Source: Oscillospiraceae bacterium (GTDB lineage Bacteria > Bacillota > Clostridia > Oscillospirales > Acutalibacteraceae). From it: DNA of 45,852 bases. Location: assembly GCA_022508845.1 (NCBI GenBank), contig JAFLUL010000005.1:1-45852 (forward strand), given 5' to 3'. How positions within the stretch are numbered: the first letter of the stretch is position 1; each line of letters opens with the position of its first letter. The notes under the pieces are model-generated. The model worked only from the letters and a program-made list of their open reading frames with translations, did not search any database and had not been told where the DNA came from. Both the position numbers and the translations under genes were made by a program. Below are positions 1 through 7,695 of the stretch, piece after piece.

Positions 1-109
1 CGTGTCCGCTTTCGATTACGCCGTCGCCGTTGCCCGCAGGGCAAAATTTCGGCGGGCGTTAAAATCTTTTTATCTAATAGGATACGAGAAGTTTCCTGTT
101 AAATAAAAA
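1..109 (-). repeat. Terminator-following palindromic repeat, copy 1 (cut by contig start)
   Basis: Read on the minus strand, this begins with an imperfect palindrome (arms 91-109 and 67-85, 5-nt loop) and continues into a GC-rich body containing TTGCCCTGCGGGCAACGGCG. The same palindrome plus body is present at 33246-33360, and the palindrome plus first bases of the body is at 45801-45852. The copy starts directly at the T-tract of the terminator at 108-137. The palindrome arms carry a few differences from the other copies. The window edge cuts the element, so its full length is unknown. Confidence 0.85.
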
Positions 110-137
110 AAAGCTGTTGCTTTCGCAACAGCTTTTT
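108..137. terminator. Bidirectional intrinsic terminator after the alpha/beta hydrolase gene
   Basis: A 12-bp perfect stem (AAAAAGCTGTTG / CAACAGCTTTTT) with a 6-nt loop lies 11 bases beyond the stop codon of the minus-strand hydrolase gene. A-runs on the left and T-runs on the right give a U-tract in either direction. On the minus strand the T-tract runs straight into repeat copy 1. Confidence 0.85.
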
Positions 138-148
138 ATTTGTTTGGT

Positions 149-1072
149 TTAGTGCGCACTTAAGAATTCAAGCGTCACCTGAGCGGTTTTTTCGGCTCTG
201 CACTCAATAAACAGATGTCCGCCGGAGGTGAGAGTTATATTCGAGCTGCCCTCGGGGAGATAGCCGCTTAATTTATTTATCGCGTTCTTTGAAATAACGG
301 CGTCGTTTGCGGCGTTAACATAGAGAACGGGGGCGAGAGATGAAAAGGTTTCATAGTTTGTTGCGGGGATCATTGAGAAATTGATTATAACGCCCTTTCC
401 GGTTCCGCTGATATAATAGGGGTCGGTTATGTAGGAAATGTCATAGTCCATTGTGAATTTCAGATCCTCGGTCGCGGCAAGAAGGAGCAGCCTTACAAGG
501 ATATTCATTTTGCCCATAAGCTCCATCATCTTACCCATAAAATTAACAAGAACCGAATTGCCCGTTATTTTCTGCATAGCGGAGGCTGTGCCGTCGTTTC
601 CGGAGGTGCCGTAAAGCAGGAGGTTTTTAACCGCGTCGGGATATTTCTGGGCAAGAGCGATCGCTATAAAGCCGCCCATGGAATGTCCCGCAACATACCA
701 GGGGTCGTTGCTCAAGCTTGTCATAAGAGAATAAAGAATATCCTCTCTGGGGAGAAGCTCGGTTTCTTCGGTTTCTCTCGTTGAATAGCCGAAATCAGGC
801 AGGTCAACAACAACGCAGGTATAGCCTTCGGCAGAAAGCCTTTCGGCAAGCGGCTGGAAGCAATAGGATGAGAGGGCAAAGCCGTGGATCATAAATATCT
901 GACCGATTTTATTTTCAGCCTCAAAAACACGGTAGTGTATGGTATAATCTCCTACCGTGTAAAACTCGCTGTTTTCAAAGGGCTTGTCGTCCGCCGCAAA
1001 CGCGGGAACGCAAATTGAAAAAGCAAGAATAAAGCTCAGAATAACTGCGGTAAGCTTATTTATCGTTTTCAT
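149..1072 (-). CDS. Secreted alpha/beta-hydrolase fold protein
   Basis: The 307-residue protein starts with a typical signal peptide (Lys-rich start, hydrophobic core, AFA-ADD cleavage region near residue 26), so it should act outside the membrane. The alpha/beta-hydrolase fold is indicated by an HGF oxyanion motif at 63-65, the nucleophile elbow GHSMGG with Ser131, a probable acid Asp257 (AANDAV) and His286 (GGHLF). The full catalytic triad is therefore present. The substrate cannot be read from the sequence; a lipase, esterase or other ester/amide hydrolase is possible. The start is supported by AAGGAG nine bases upstream and by a promoter on the minus strand. The gene is monocistronic and divergent from the zinc operon. 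Confidence 0.85.
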   Translation of the reverse strand: MKTINKLTAVILSFILAFSICVPAFAADDKPFENSEFYTVGDYTIHYRVFEAENKIGQIFMIHGFALSSYCFQPLAERLSAEGYTCVVVDLPDFGYSTRETEETELLPREDILYSLMTSLSNDPWYVAGHSMGGFIAIALAQKYPDAVKNLLLYGTSGNDGTASAMQKITGNSVLVNFMGKMMELMGKMNILVRLLLLAATEDLKFTMDYDISYITDPYYISGTGKGVIINFSMIPATNYETFSSLAPVLYVNAANDAVISKNAINKLSGYLPEGSSNITLTSGGHLFIECRAEKTAQVTLEFLSAH

Positions 1073-1103
1073 AAATTCTTACTCCTTAAAGTTAGTTAAT
1101 ATA

Positions 1104-1132
1104 ATGATATCATATATTTTCTGTTTTTGCAA
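1104..1132 (-). promoter_or_regulatory. Sigma-A-type promoter of the hydrolase gene
   Basis: On the minus strand a TTGCAA -35 element (1127-1132) is followed after 17 bp by TATCAT (1104-1109), about 30 bases ahead of the hydrolase start codon. It lies back to back with the promoter of the zinc operon. Confidence 0.65.
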
Positions 1133-1149
1133 GTTTTTTAATTTATTTC

Positions 1150-1178
1150 TTGACAAACGGTTTTCGCACATTTATAAT
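1150..1178 (+). promoter_or_regulatory. Consensus sigma-A promoter of the zinc operon
   Basis: TTGACA (1150-1155) and TATAAT (1173-1178) are both perfect matches with the optimal 17-bp spacer. Transcription should begin near 1185, which places the Fur-like palindrome at 1187-1201 over the first transcribed bases. A strong promoter with an operator on its start point fits control by repression. Confidence 0.85.
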
Positions 1179-1186
1179 ACAAAAAA

Positions 1187-1201
1187 TGAGAATATTTCTC
1201 A
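1187..1201. promoter_or_regulatory. Fur/Zur-like operator (7-1-7 inverted repeat)
   Basis: TGAGAATATTTCTCA has perfect 6-bp arms around a 3-bp centre. It resembles the Fur-family 7-1-7 pattern TGATAATnATTATCA with three differences. It overlaps the predicted transcription start of a unit whose first gene encodes a Fur-family repressor, so autoregulation is the natural reading. Binding by Zur rather than another Fur paralogue is inferred from the operon content. Confidence 0.65.
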
Positions 1202-1218
1202 AATTGGAGACGGTGAAG

Positions 1219-1620
1219 TTGGCAGAGTATAAAACAAGGCAAAAGGAAGTTTTGCTTGAATATTTGACCCAAACGCGCGATACGCCTCAGAGCATAGAGG
1301 AAATCGCTCTTGCGCTTAAAAACAGGGGCGAGGATCTCGGCAAAAGCACGATATACCGACTGATAAAAAAGCTCAGCGATGACGGCAGCGTTAAATATTT
1401 TTCGGAGGGCAAGAGGTTTTTATATCAGCTCTTCGGCGGAGAGGAATGCCACCACCACCTGCACCTCAAATGCACCTCTTGCGGAAAGCTTATGCATATG
1501 GACCACGAGCAGAGCGAAAAAATAATTGAAAACATTTACGGCGAAAACGGATTTTCCGTCAACGAGAGTGACACAACTCTCTTCGGCAAATGCGGAGAAT
1601 GCATCAAAAAAACTAACTAA
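1219..1620 (+). CDS. zur: Fur-family metal-responsive repressor, probably Zur
   Basis: A 133-residue Fur-family protein has an N-terminal winged helix (GKSTIYRLIKKL near 41-52) and a C-terminal metal-binding and dimerisation domain. The HHHLHLKCTSC stretch (78-88) and the second Cys pair C125/C128 form the usual structural zinc site together with C85/C88. I chose the TTG at 1219: GGAGA lies eight bases upstream and the protein then has normal family length. The in-frame ATG at 1186 sits on the predicted transcription start and has no ribosome binding site. The gene heads an operon with znuA, znuC and znuB, which favours zinc over iron, manganese or peroxide sensing. That specificity is inferred. 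Confidence 0.85.
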   Translation: MAEYKTRQKEVLLEYLTQTRDTPQSIEEIALALKNRGEDLGKSTIYRLIKKLSDDGSVKYFSEGKRFLYQLFGGEECHHHLHLKCTSCGKLMHMDHEQSEKIIENIYGENGFSVNESDTTLFGKCGECIKKTN

Positions 1621-1631
1621 GGAAGAAAAAA

Positions 1632-2597
1632 ATGATAAAAAAAATTTCCGTGTCCATACTTATTATATTATTGGCTATATCTTTATTTGCAGGCTGCTCG
1701 GTAGAGAAGAGCAAAACCGGGGACGATAATAAGCTGAATATAGTCTGCACGGTATTTCCCCAGTATGACTGGGTTAAAAATATTCTCGGCAGCAAAGCCG
1801 AAAACGCAAACATTACCCTGCTGCTCGATTCGGGAACGGATCTTCATTCCTATCAGGCAACAGCCGAGGATTTTGTTACCCTCGCTCAAAGCGACCTTTT
1901 CATCTATATCGGCGGAGCATCGGACAATAAGTGGGTTTCCGACGCGCTCAAAACCGCCGGCGATATAAATTTGTTAAATCTTCTTTCCGCTCTCGGCTCC
2001 TCCGCTAAAATAGAGGAAGAGGTTGCGGGAATGCAAAAGGAAGATGAAGAGGAGGAAGAGGAGTTTGACGAGCATATATGGCTCTCGCTTAAAAACGCCG
2101 CCGCGCTTTGCTCCGTAATTTGCGATGCTATATGCAAAATTGATCCTGAAAACACCGCGCTTTACAGAGAAAATACAGAAAACTATATAGCTGACCTGAA
2201 TTCTCTTGACGCGGAATTTGAGGAGGCGGTCAACGGCTCCGCCTTTAACACTATTCTGTTTGCCGATCGTTTTCCGTTCAGATACCTTTGCAGCGACTAT
2301 AATATAACTCCCTATGCCGCCTTTTCGGGATGCTCCGCCGAAACGGAGGCGAGCTTTGAAACGATTGCAGGGCTGGCAAAGGCTATAGATGAGCTGAGTC
2401 TTCCCGCGGTCGCAGTAACGGAAAGCTCAGATAAGAGCATTGCAAAAACCGTTATTGAAAACACCGTGAGCAAAAACCAAAAAATCGTTGTTTTTGATTC
2501 TCTTCAGAGCGTAACAAAGCAAACGCTGAGCAGCGGAAAAACCTATATCGGATCAATGAGAGAAAATCTCAGCGCACTTAAAAACGCGCTTAACTGA
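1632..2597 (+). CDS. znuA: Zinc ABC transporter substrate-binding lipoprotein
   Basis: A 321-residue cluster A-I metal-binding lipoprotein. The signal peptide ends in the lipobox LFAGC, giving lipidated Cys22. Candidate zinc ligands are His72 (DLHSYQ), His148 (DEHIW) and Glu264. At the place where classical ZnuA has a third His, this protein reads ADRFPFRYL (211-219), with Asp212 but no His. The mobile loop that is usually His-rich is acidic here (EDEEEEEEFDEH, 137-148). GGAAG at 1621-1625 precedes the ATG. It is followed four bases later by the ATPase gene. Zinc as substrate is inferred from the Fur-family gene and the transporter subtype; manganese cannot be excluded. Confidence 0.85.
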   Translation: MIKKISVSILIILLAISLFAGCSVEKSKTGDDNKLNIVCTVFPQYDWVKNILGSKAENANITLLLDSGTDLHSYQATAEDFVTLAQSDLFIYIGGASDNKWVSDALKTAGDINLLNLLSALGSSAKIEEEVAGMQKEDEEEEEEFDEHIWLSLKNAAALCSVICDAICKIDPENTALYRENTENYIADLNSLDAEFEEAVNGSAFNTILFADRFPFRYLCSDYNITPYAAFSGCSAETEASFETIAGLAKAIDELSLPAVAVTESSDKSIAKTVIENTVSKNQKIVVFDSLQSVTKQTLSSGKTYIGSMRENLSALKNALN

Positions 2598-2607
2598 GGT
2601 TATGAAT

Positions 2608-3333
2608 ATGGCAAATAATATAACCCAAATCTCCTGCCGGGACTTAAAGCTCGGCTATGAGGGAAAAACCGTTACCGAAGGGCTGACCTTTGAAGTTAGC
2701 AGAGGCGATTATTTATGCGTTATAGGCGAAAACGGCGCCGGCAAAAGCACTCTTATAAAGGCTCTTCTCGGGCTGAATCCGCCGATTTCAGGGAGCATAA
2801 GCTTTCCGGGAGGGCTGAGCTCCTCCGCGATAGGCTATCTTCCTCAGCACACCGCCGTTCAAAAAGACTTTCCCGCTTCTGTTAAAGAGATAGTTTTATC
2901 CGGCTGTCTCGGCAAGGACGGCTTTCACCCGTTTTACACCAAAAAACAAAAAGCCTTTGCGGAAAAACAGATGGATCGGCTGGGGCTGACGAGGCTTAAA
3001 AACCGCTGCTACCGCGAGCTTTCGGGCGGTCAGCGGCAGAGGGTTCTGCTGGCGCGTGCGCTCTGCGCAACCGAAGAAATTCTGCTTTTGGACGAGCCGG
3101 TTGCGGGGCTTGACCCGAAGGTAACAAAGGAAATGTATGAGATAATAGAAGATCTCAATAAGAGCGGAGTTACCGTTATAATGGTTTCCCACGATATTTC
3201 CGCCGCCGTGAAATACGCTTCCCGCATTCTCCACCTCGGACCCACTCAGCTTTTCTTCGGAACGAAGGACAGCTATATAAAAACCGATGTGGGCAGAATG
3301 TTCACCGATTTTTCGGGAGGTGAAGAAAAATGA
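2608..3333 (+). CDS. znuC: Zinc ABC transporter ATP-binding protein
   Basis: A 241-residue ABC ATPase with all motifs in order: Walker A GENGAGKST (40-48), Q-loop Gln80, signature LSGGQ (138-142), Walker B ILLLDE (158-163) and H-loop His195 (VSHD). It should power the ZnuB permease from the cytoplasmic face. An in-frame ATG lies six bases upstream at 2602, but TGAGGT at 2595-2600 is correctly spaced only for the ATG at 2608. The stop codon overlaps the next start as ATGA, which points to translational coupling with znuB. Confidence 0.9.
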   Translation: MANNITQISCRDLKLGYEGKTVTEGLTFEVSRGDYLCVIGENGAGKSTLIKALLGLNPPISGSISFPGGLSSSAIGYLPQHTAVQKDFPASVKEIVLSGCLGKDGFHPFYTKKQKAFAEKQMDRLGLTRLKNRCYRELSGGQRQRVLLARALCATEEILLLDEPVAGLDPKVTKEMYEIIEDLNKSGVTVIMVSHDISAAVKYASRILHLGPTQLFFGTKDSYIKTDVGRMFTDFSGGEEK

Positions 3334-4250
3334 CGGCAGCTTTATTGTCGATAGGAGATAACCTGCAAAACATATTAAATCAGCTCTCATCAATGTTTTT
3401 AGACCTGGAGGATATTCCCGGAAAGCTGTCTATGTTTCAGTATCCCTTTGTTCAAAGGGCGCTCATTGCCGGACTTCTGATAGCTCTATGTTCCTCTCTT
3501 TTGGGAGTTCCGCTTGTATTAAAGCGGTTTTCATTTATAGGCGACGGCCTTTCTCACGTTGCCTTCGGAGCTATGGCGGTTGCCGCCGTTGTTGGGATCA
3601 CAAACGAAATGCTTCTCGTTCTCCCGGTTACGATAATAACCGCCGTTTTCCTGCTGAAGACCGGGAAAAACCGAAAAATTATGGGCGACGCCTCTCTTGC
3701 GATGCTCTCGGTTGGAGCATTGGGGCTTGGCTACTTTATAATGAACAAGTTTTCAACCTCAGCGAACGTGAGCGGAGACATCTGCTCCACTCTTTTCGGC
3801 TCAACCTCAATTTTAACGCTCTCATCGTTTGATATGCGGATGTGCGTTATTATGTCTGCCGTTGTTATAGCGGTTTTCGTTCTTTTCTATAATAAAATTT
3901 TCGCCGTGACCTTTGACCCCGACTTCGCCGCCGCAACGGGAACAAAGGCAAACGCCTATAATATGCTCACCGCAGTTATAACCGCCGTTATTATAGTTCT
4001 TGCGATGAATCTCGTTGGCTCGCTGCTCATTTCGGCTCTCGTTGTTTTCCCGGCTCTTTCGGCAATGCGGGTTTTCAGGAGCTTTAAGAGCGTTGTTATA
4101 TGCTCCGCCGTTATTTCGGTTATGAGCGCGGCTTTGGGCATAACCGCCTCGGTATTTATATCAACACCCGTGGGCTCAACAATAGTTGTTATGCAGATAC
4201 TGGTGTTTGCAGCTTTTTCAATAATAGGTAAAATCAAAACGAAAGGTTGA
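3330..4250 (+). CDS. znuB: Zinc ABC transporter permease
   Basis: A 306-residue permease of the ABC-3 (ZnuB/TroC/AdcB) family with about eight hydrophobic segments. Family hallmarks include VPLVLKRFSFIGDGLSHVAFG in the first third and the NLVGSLLISALVVFPALSA stretch in the second half. The ATG overlaps the znuC stop codon, and the ribosome binding site GGAGGTG lies inside the end of znuC. A roughly 40-residue N-terminal segment precedes the first membrane helix and is longer than in many homologues. It forms the membrane channel for the ZnuA/ZnuC pair. Confidence 0.9.
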   Translation: MTAALLSIGDNLQNILNQLSSMFLDLEDIPGKLSMFQYPFVQRALIAGLLIALCSSLLGVPLVLKRFSFIGDGLSHVAFGAMAVAAVVGITNEMLLVLPVTIITAVFLLKTGKNRKIMGDASLAMLSVGALGLGYFIMNKFSTSANVSGDICSTLFGSTSILTLSSFDMRMCVIMSAVVIAVFVLFYNKIFAVTFDPDFAAATGTKANAYNMLTAVITAVIIVLAMNLVGSLLISALVVFPALSAMRVFRSFKSVVICSAVISVMSAALGITASVFISTPVGSTIVVMQILVFAAFSIIGKIKTKG

Positions 4251-4257
4251 TTATAAT

Positions 4258-5046
4258 ATGAAAAAAATCGTTGCACTTCTTTTAACATTCTCATTTTTGT
4301 TTTCCCTTGCCGCCTGCTCGGGCGTTAACAGCGGCAATGAACAGGTAACCGACGCAAAGGGAAACGTTCTGCCATCAAACATCCCCTCCGATTCCATATC
4401 CGCAATAAAAGAAAAATTCGATCAGATGGAATATGCCGCCTATTGCAATATTTTCTATGATAAGCAGGGCGCGGACTACGAGGGCAAAAAGCTCACAAAA
4501 GACGGCACCTTCGCTATAATTCAGGACGAATGGTCGGGAAAAGAGCGCTACTATGTTTGGGGATATTCCGACGGTACCCGCTGCTGCGATTTTCAGTGGG
4601 AATTTGTTCCCGCCGACGTAAGCGCGCTTCCTCCCGTTGGCTCATATATCACCGTGACCGGAACGTTTACCTACACCGAGGATCAGATGAGCGGCGCGCT
4701 TGACCACTACTGGCTCACCGACACTTCTCTTACCGTTAACGAGGAATACACCGATACCGACGGCTATGACTACGACCTCACCATCATGAGCGCAACTCTT
4801 GCCAGAGTTCAGCTTTTCAGTATGCAAAACTATTCCGAAGCTTTTGCCGATAAAACCGTCCGCGTTTTCGGAAGAGCATATTCAACTGACACTCTTCAGC
4901 ACCCCTATTATGACGAAAGCTGGTATCTTAACTTTTCAGCCGAGGGCAAAGCCCCCGCAACGGGAACCTATCTCATTCTCGGCGGAACTCTCATTCCCGA
5001 TGGCGAAGGCTGCAAACTGGAAGTTTCCTCATATACCGAAGCATAA
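4258..5046 (+). CDS. Zinc-operon lipoprotein of unknown function
   Basis: A 262-residue lipoprotein with lipobox LAAC giving Cys20. The mature part seems to contain two similar beta-rich units: one near 75-160 (EGKKLTKDGTFAIIQD through GSYITVTGTF) and one near 195-260 (DKTVRVFGRAY through GTYLILGGTL). Each has a Gly-rich strand typical of small OB-like beta barrels, but the fold is only a guess. It starts seven bases after znuB with GAAAGG upstream and is followed closely by a peptidase gene, so it shares the operon. A role in zinc capture or delivery outside the membrane would fit the context, but no His-rich metal site is visible. Confidence 0.8.
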   Translation: MKKIVALLLTFSFLFSLAACSGVNSGNEQVTDAKGNVLPSNIPSDSISAIKEKFDQMEYAAYCNIFYDKQGADYEGKKLTKDGTFAIIQDEWSGKERYYVWGYSDGTRCCDFQWEFVPADVSALPPVGSYITVTGTFTYTEDQMSGALDHYWLTDTSLTVNEEYTDTDGYDYDLTIMSATLARVQLFSMQNYSEAFADKTVRVFGRAYSTDTLQHPYYDESWYLNFSAEGKAPATGTYLILGGTLIPDGEGCKLEVSSYTEA

Positions 5047-5058
5047 GGAGAAAATCCG

Positions 5059-6516
5059 ATGCCGCTTCCCGTTATTATACTGATGTGCATTCTCGGTGTT
5101 ATAGTCCTTCTCGCGGTTATTTGCACCGTTAGAGCCGTAATAATAAAAAAAGAGCTTCCAAATGTAAAGCCGGCGATTTCGTGGACAAAGCAGGAGGAAG
5201 AAAAATACGCGTCTCACCTGTCGGAGATGATAAAAATTCCAACCGTTTCAAAAAAGCAGGAGGAAGCCTATCCCGAATTTACCGAATTTCAGGATAAGCT
5301 CAGGGAGCTGTTTCCGCTTTTCTTCCAAAAGGCGGAAAATCACGATGTTGACGGAAATATCCTCAGAAGACTCCCCGGCTCTTCTCCAAAAAAGGGCGCT
5401 CTGCTCTTAATGGGGCATCAGGACGTTGTTCCCGCCGATGGGCAGAGCGGCTGGGAATATCCGCCGTTTGACGGAGTTATTAAAGACGGCTGCGTTTTCG
5501 GCAGAGGAGCTATGGACTGCAAGAGCACAGTTTGCTGCATTTTGGAAGCAACCGAAGAGCTGCTTAAAGAGGGCTTCTCGTTTAAGGAGGATCTCTGGTT
5601 TTTCTCTTCGAGAAATGAAGAAAACTCCGGCGGCGGAAGCGAAGCGGCGGTTGATTACTTAAAAAATAAGGGAATAAGATTAAATGTTGTTATGGACGAG
5701 GGAGGAGCGGTCATAGGCGGCGTTTTCCCGGGTCTTAAGGCTCCGTGCTCCGCAATCGGCGTTGTTGAAAAGGGCTTTGTTAACCTTAAATTCACTGCAA
5801 AGAGCGCGGGCGGCCACGCTTCAACTCCCCCGAAAAATTCTCCCATTGTCCAACTTTCAAAGTTCGTTGCCGAGGTTGAAAAAAAGGGCATATTTGAGAA
5901 AAAGCTCGTTTCTCCCATCCCCGAAATGTTCTCTGCTATTGCGCCGTATCTTCCCTTATATTTCAGAATACCCATGGGAAACCTCTGGCTTTTTAAGGGT
6001 ATGCTCAAAAGAGTTCTTCCCCTGTTTTCGCCAATGGCTGCGGCTTTTGTTTCAACAACCGCGGCGTTCACTATGTCCGGCGGCAGCGAGACTCCGAACG
6101 TCCTCCCCGACAGCGCTTTTATTATCTGCAATATGCGTCCGTCGGTTCATCAGAGCGCCGAAGAGAGCATTGCCGCAATAAGGAAAACGGCCGATAAGTA
6201 TAATATTGAAACCGAAGTGCTCTATTCAAAAAGCGCCTCCGATACAGCCGATATAAACGGCAGCGAATTTAAGTTTCTCTCTCAGTGCATTTGCGAATGC
6301 CTGCCCGATACGGTCGTAACGCCGTATATGATGACGGGCGGAACCGACAGCAGAAGGTTTGAGGCAGTTTGCGATAACGTTCTCAGGTTTACCCCAACCC
6401 GCCTTACTTCCGCTCAGCTCGCCGCAATGCACGCCGCAAACGAAAACATAGGCGTTTCAGCTCTCGCAGAAGGCGTTAAGGTTTATAAATACTATATTGA
6501 AAAGTATAACGCGTAA
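5059..6516 (+). CDS. Membrane-anchored M20-family metallopeptidase
   Basis: A 485-residue M20 peptidase preceded by one N-terminal membrane helix (5-29). Dinuclear metal-site residues are visible: His120 in GHQDVVP, bridging Asp153 in GRGAMDCKS, the Glu pair 187-188, Asp213 (VMDEGG), and a late His in AMHAANE. The dimerisation domain lies between, from about 240 to 370. Such enzymes remove or release amino acids from peptides or N-acyl amino acids and usually need zinc. GGAG lies nine bases before the ATG, and the gene is 12 bases after the lipoprotein gene, so it should be Zur-controlled too. The substrate is unknown. Confidence 0.87.
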   Translation: MPLPVIILMCILGVIVLLAVICTVRAVIIKKELPNVKPAISWTKQEEEKYASHLSEMIKIPTVSKKQEEAYPEFTEFQDKLRELFPLFFQKAENHDVDGNILRRLPGSSPKKGALLLMGHQDVVPADGQSGWEYPPFDGVIKDGCVFGRGAMDCKSTVCCILEATEELLKEGFSFKEDLWFFSSRNEENSGGGSEAAVDYLKNKGIRLNVVMDEGGAVIGGVFPGLKAPCSAIGVVEKGFVNLKFTAKSAGGHASTPPKNSPIVQLSKFVAEVEKKGIFEKKLVSPIPEMFSAIAPYLPLYFRIPMGNLWLFKGMLKRVLPLFSPMAAAFVSTTAAFTMSGGSETPNVLPDSAFIICNMRPSVHQSAEESIAAIRKTADKYNIETEVLYSKSASDTADINGSEFKFLSQCICECLPDTVVTPYMMTGGTDSRRFEAVCDNVLRFTPTRLTSAQLAAMHAANENIGVSALAEGVKVYKYYIEKYNA

Positions 6517-6574
6517 AATTTTTTGTTCGCTATCTCTCATCTGATGGCGGCAATCAGAAAACACTGAAATAATT

Positions 6575-6604
6575 ATAACGCTGCTCTGCCGGAAGCAGCG
6601 TTAT
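6575..6604. terminator. Hairpin after the zinc operon
   Basis: An 11-bp perfect stem (ATAACGCTGCT / AGCAGCGTTAT) with an 8-nt loop lies 58 bases after the M20 stop codon. The following bases (ATTGTTAATAC) are only moderately T-rich, so termination may be partial. Confidence 0.6.
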
Positions 6605-6623
6605 ATTGTTAATACAGCAAAAT

Positions 6624-6675
6624 TGACAGTTAATTCAAAAAAATCAGTTTCAGATTCTTTCATAGTTAACTGTCA
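6624..6675. promoter_or_regulatory. Spaced 10-bp inverted repeat upstream of the GH130 promoter
   Basis: TGACAGTTAA (6624-6633) and TTAACTGTCA (6666-6675) are exact inverse copies separated by 32 bp. The right arm ends 13 bp before the -35 box of the GH130 gene. This arrangement could bind one regulator at two half sites or form a stem-loop. No regulator gene is next to it. Confidence 0.5.
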
Positions 6676-6688
6676 GAATTTAATTTAT

Positions 6689-6717
6689 TTGACATATGAA
6701 CGATACCGTGTTATATT
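6689..6717 (+). promoter_or_regulatory. Sigma-A promoter of the GH130 gene
   Basis: TTGACA (6689-6694) and TATATT (6712-6717) are separated by 17 bp. An AAGGAGG ribosome binding site follows at 6731-6737, eight bases... from the ATG at 6745. Confidence 0.8.
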
Positions 6718-6744
6718 GTAATCATCTGATAAGGAGGTTTTTTT

Positions 6745-7695
6745 ATGGCAAAAATTTTGGGCGAAAATATAAAAAATATCCCCTGGGAAGAAAAACCTGA
6801 GGGCTGCAGATATCCTGTTTGGAGATATTCGGGAAATCCGATAATAACAAGGGATAATCTATTTTTTGCAAACAGCATTTTCAATTCGGCGGTTGTTCCC
6901 TTTGGGGACGGCTTTGCGGGCGTGTTCCGGGTTGACGACAGAACGAGATATCATAATATCGTAACGGGATTCAGCAAGGACGCCATAAACTGGGAGCTTA
7001 ATGAAAAGGTAATCTTCAACGGCTACGACCCCAGAATCTGCGAAATAGAAAATAAATATTATTTGACCTGGGTAAATCTCACCTCGCACGGAACAACCAT
7101 AGGCGTTGCAGTGACTGAGGATTTTGTTTCGTGGACTCAGCTTGAGGACGCAACCTATCCCGTTGCGAGAAACGGAGTTCTCTTCCCGAGAAAGATAAAC
7201 GGAGAATTTGTTATGCTTGTGCGCCCGTGTGACAGAGGCCACACTCCCTACGGCGACATTTTTATCCAGAGAAGCAAGGATCTAAATTACTGGGGAAACT
7301 ACAGATTTGTTATGGGACCTGAAAAAAACTGGGAAATGACAAAGGTTGGCGCGGGACCCACTCCCATTGAAACTGACGAGGGCTGGCTCACCTTCTATCA
7401 CGGCGTTTTAACAAGCTGCAACGGCTTTACTTACGCTATGGGCGCGGCAATTCTGGACAGGGACGAACCCTGGAAGGTGCTGCACAGAGCGGATAGCTTT
7501 TTGCTCGCACCGCACGAAATATACGAAACCGTTGGAGATGTGCCTAACGTTGTTTTCCCGTGCGCCGCACTCTCCGACGCCGAAACAGGCAAAATAGCCA
7601 TATATTACGGCGCGGCTGACACCTCTGTTGCCCTCGCGTTTACAACGGTGGATGAAACGGTTAAGTATATTTATGAACACGATTTAATAAAATAA
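6745..7695 (+). CDS. GH130 family beta-mannoside phosphorylase
   Basis: A 316-residue protein of glycoside hydrolase family 130, which phosphorolyses beta-mannosides to mannose 1-phosphate. Visible family features are the catalytic-region motif GYDPRIC with candidate acid Asp95, the LTWVN strand, FPRKINGEFVMLVRPCDRG near 148-166, and GAGPTPIETDEGWLTFYHG further on. It has no signal peptide, so it acts on imported oligosaccharides. The length and motifs suggest the subgroup acting on beta-1,4-manno-oligosaccharides, but subfamily assignment by eye is uncertain. It is transcribed alone from a strong promoter with an AAGGAGG ribosome binding site. Confidence 0.87.
   Translation: MAKILGENIKNIPWEEKPEGCRYPVWRYSGNPIITRDNLFFANSIFNSAVVPFGDGFAGVFRVDDRTRYHNIVTGFSKDAINWELNEKVIFNGYDPRICEIENKYYLTWVNLTSHGTTIGVAVTEDFVSWTQLEDATYPVARNGVLFPRKINGEFVMLVRPCDRGHTPYGDIFIQRSKDLNYWGNYRFVMGPEKNWEMTKVGAGPTPIETDEGWLTFYHGVLTSCNGFTYAMGAAILDRDEPWKVLHRADSFLLAPHEIYETVGDVPNVVFPCAALSDAETGKIAIYYGAADTSVALAFTTVDETVKYIYEHDLIK

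Noticed and set aside
2896..3393. Long open frame on the minus strand inside znuC/znuB
   Set aside because: It lies opposite well-supported genes, has no ribosome binding site and no family features. It is a shadow of the codon pattern of the plus-strand genes.
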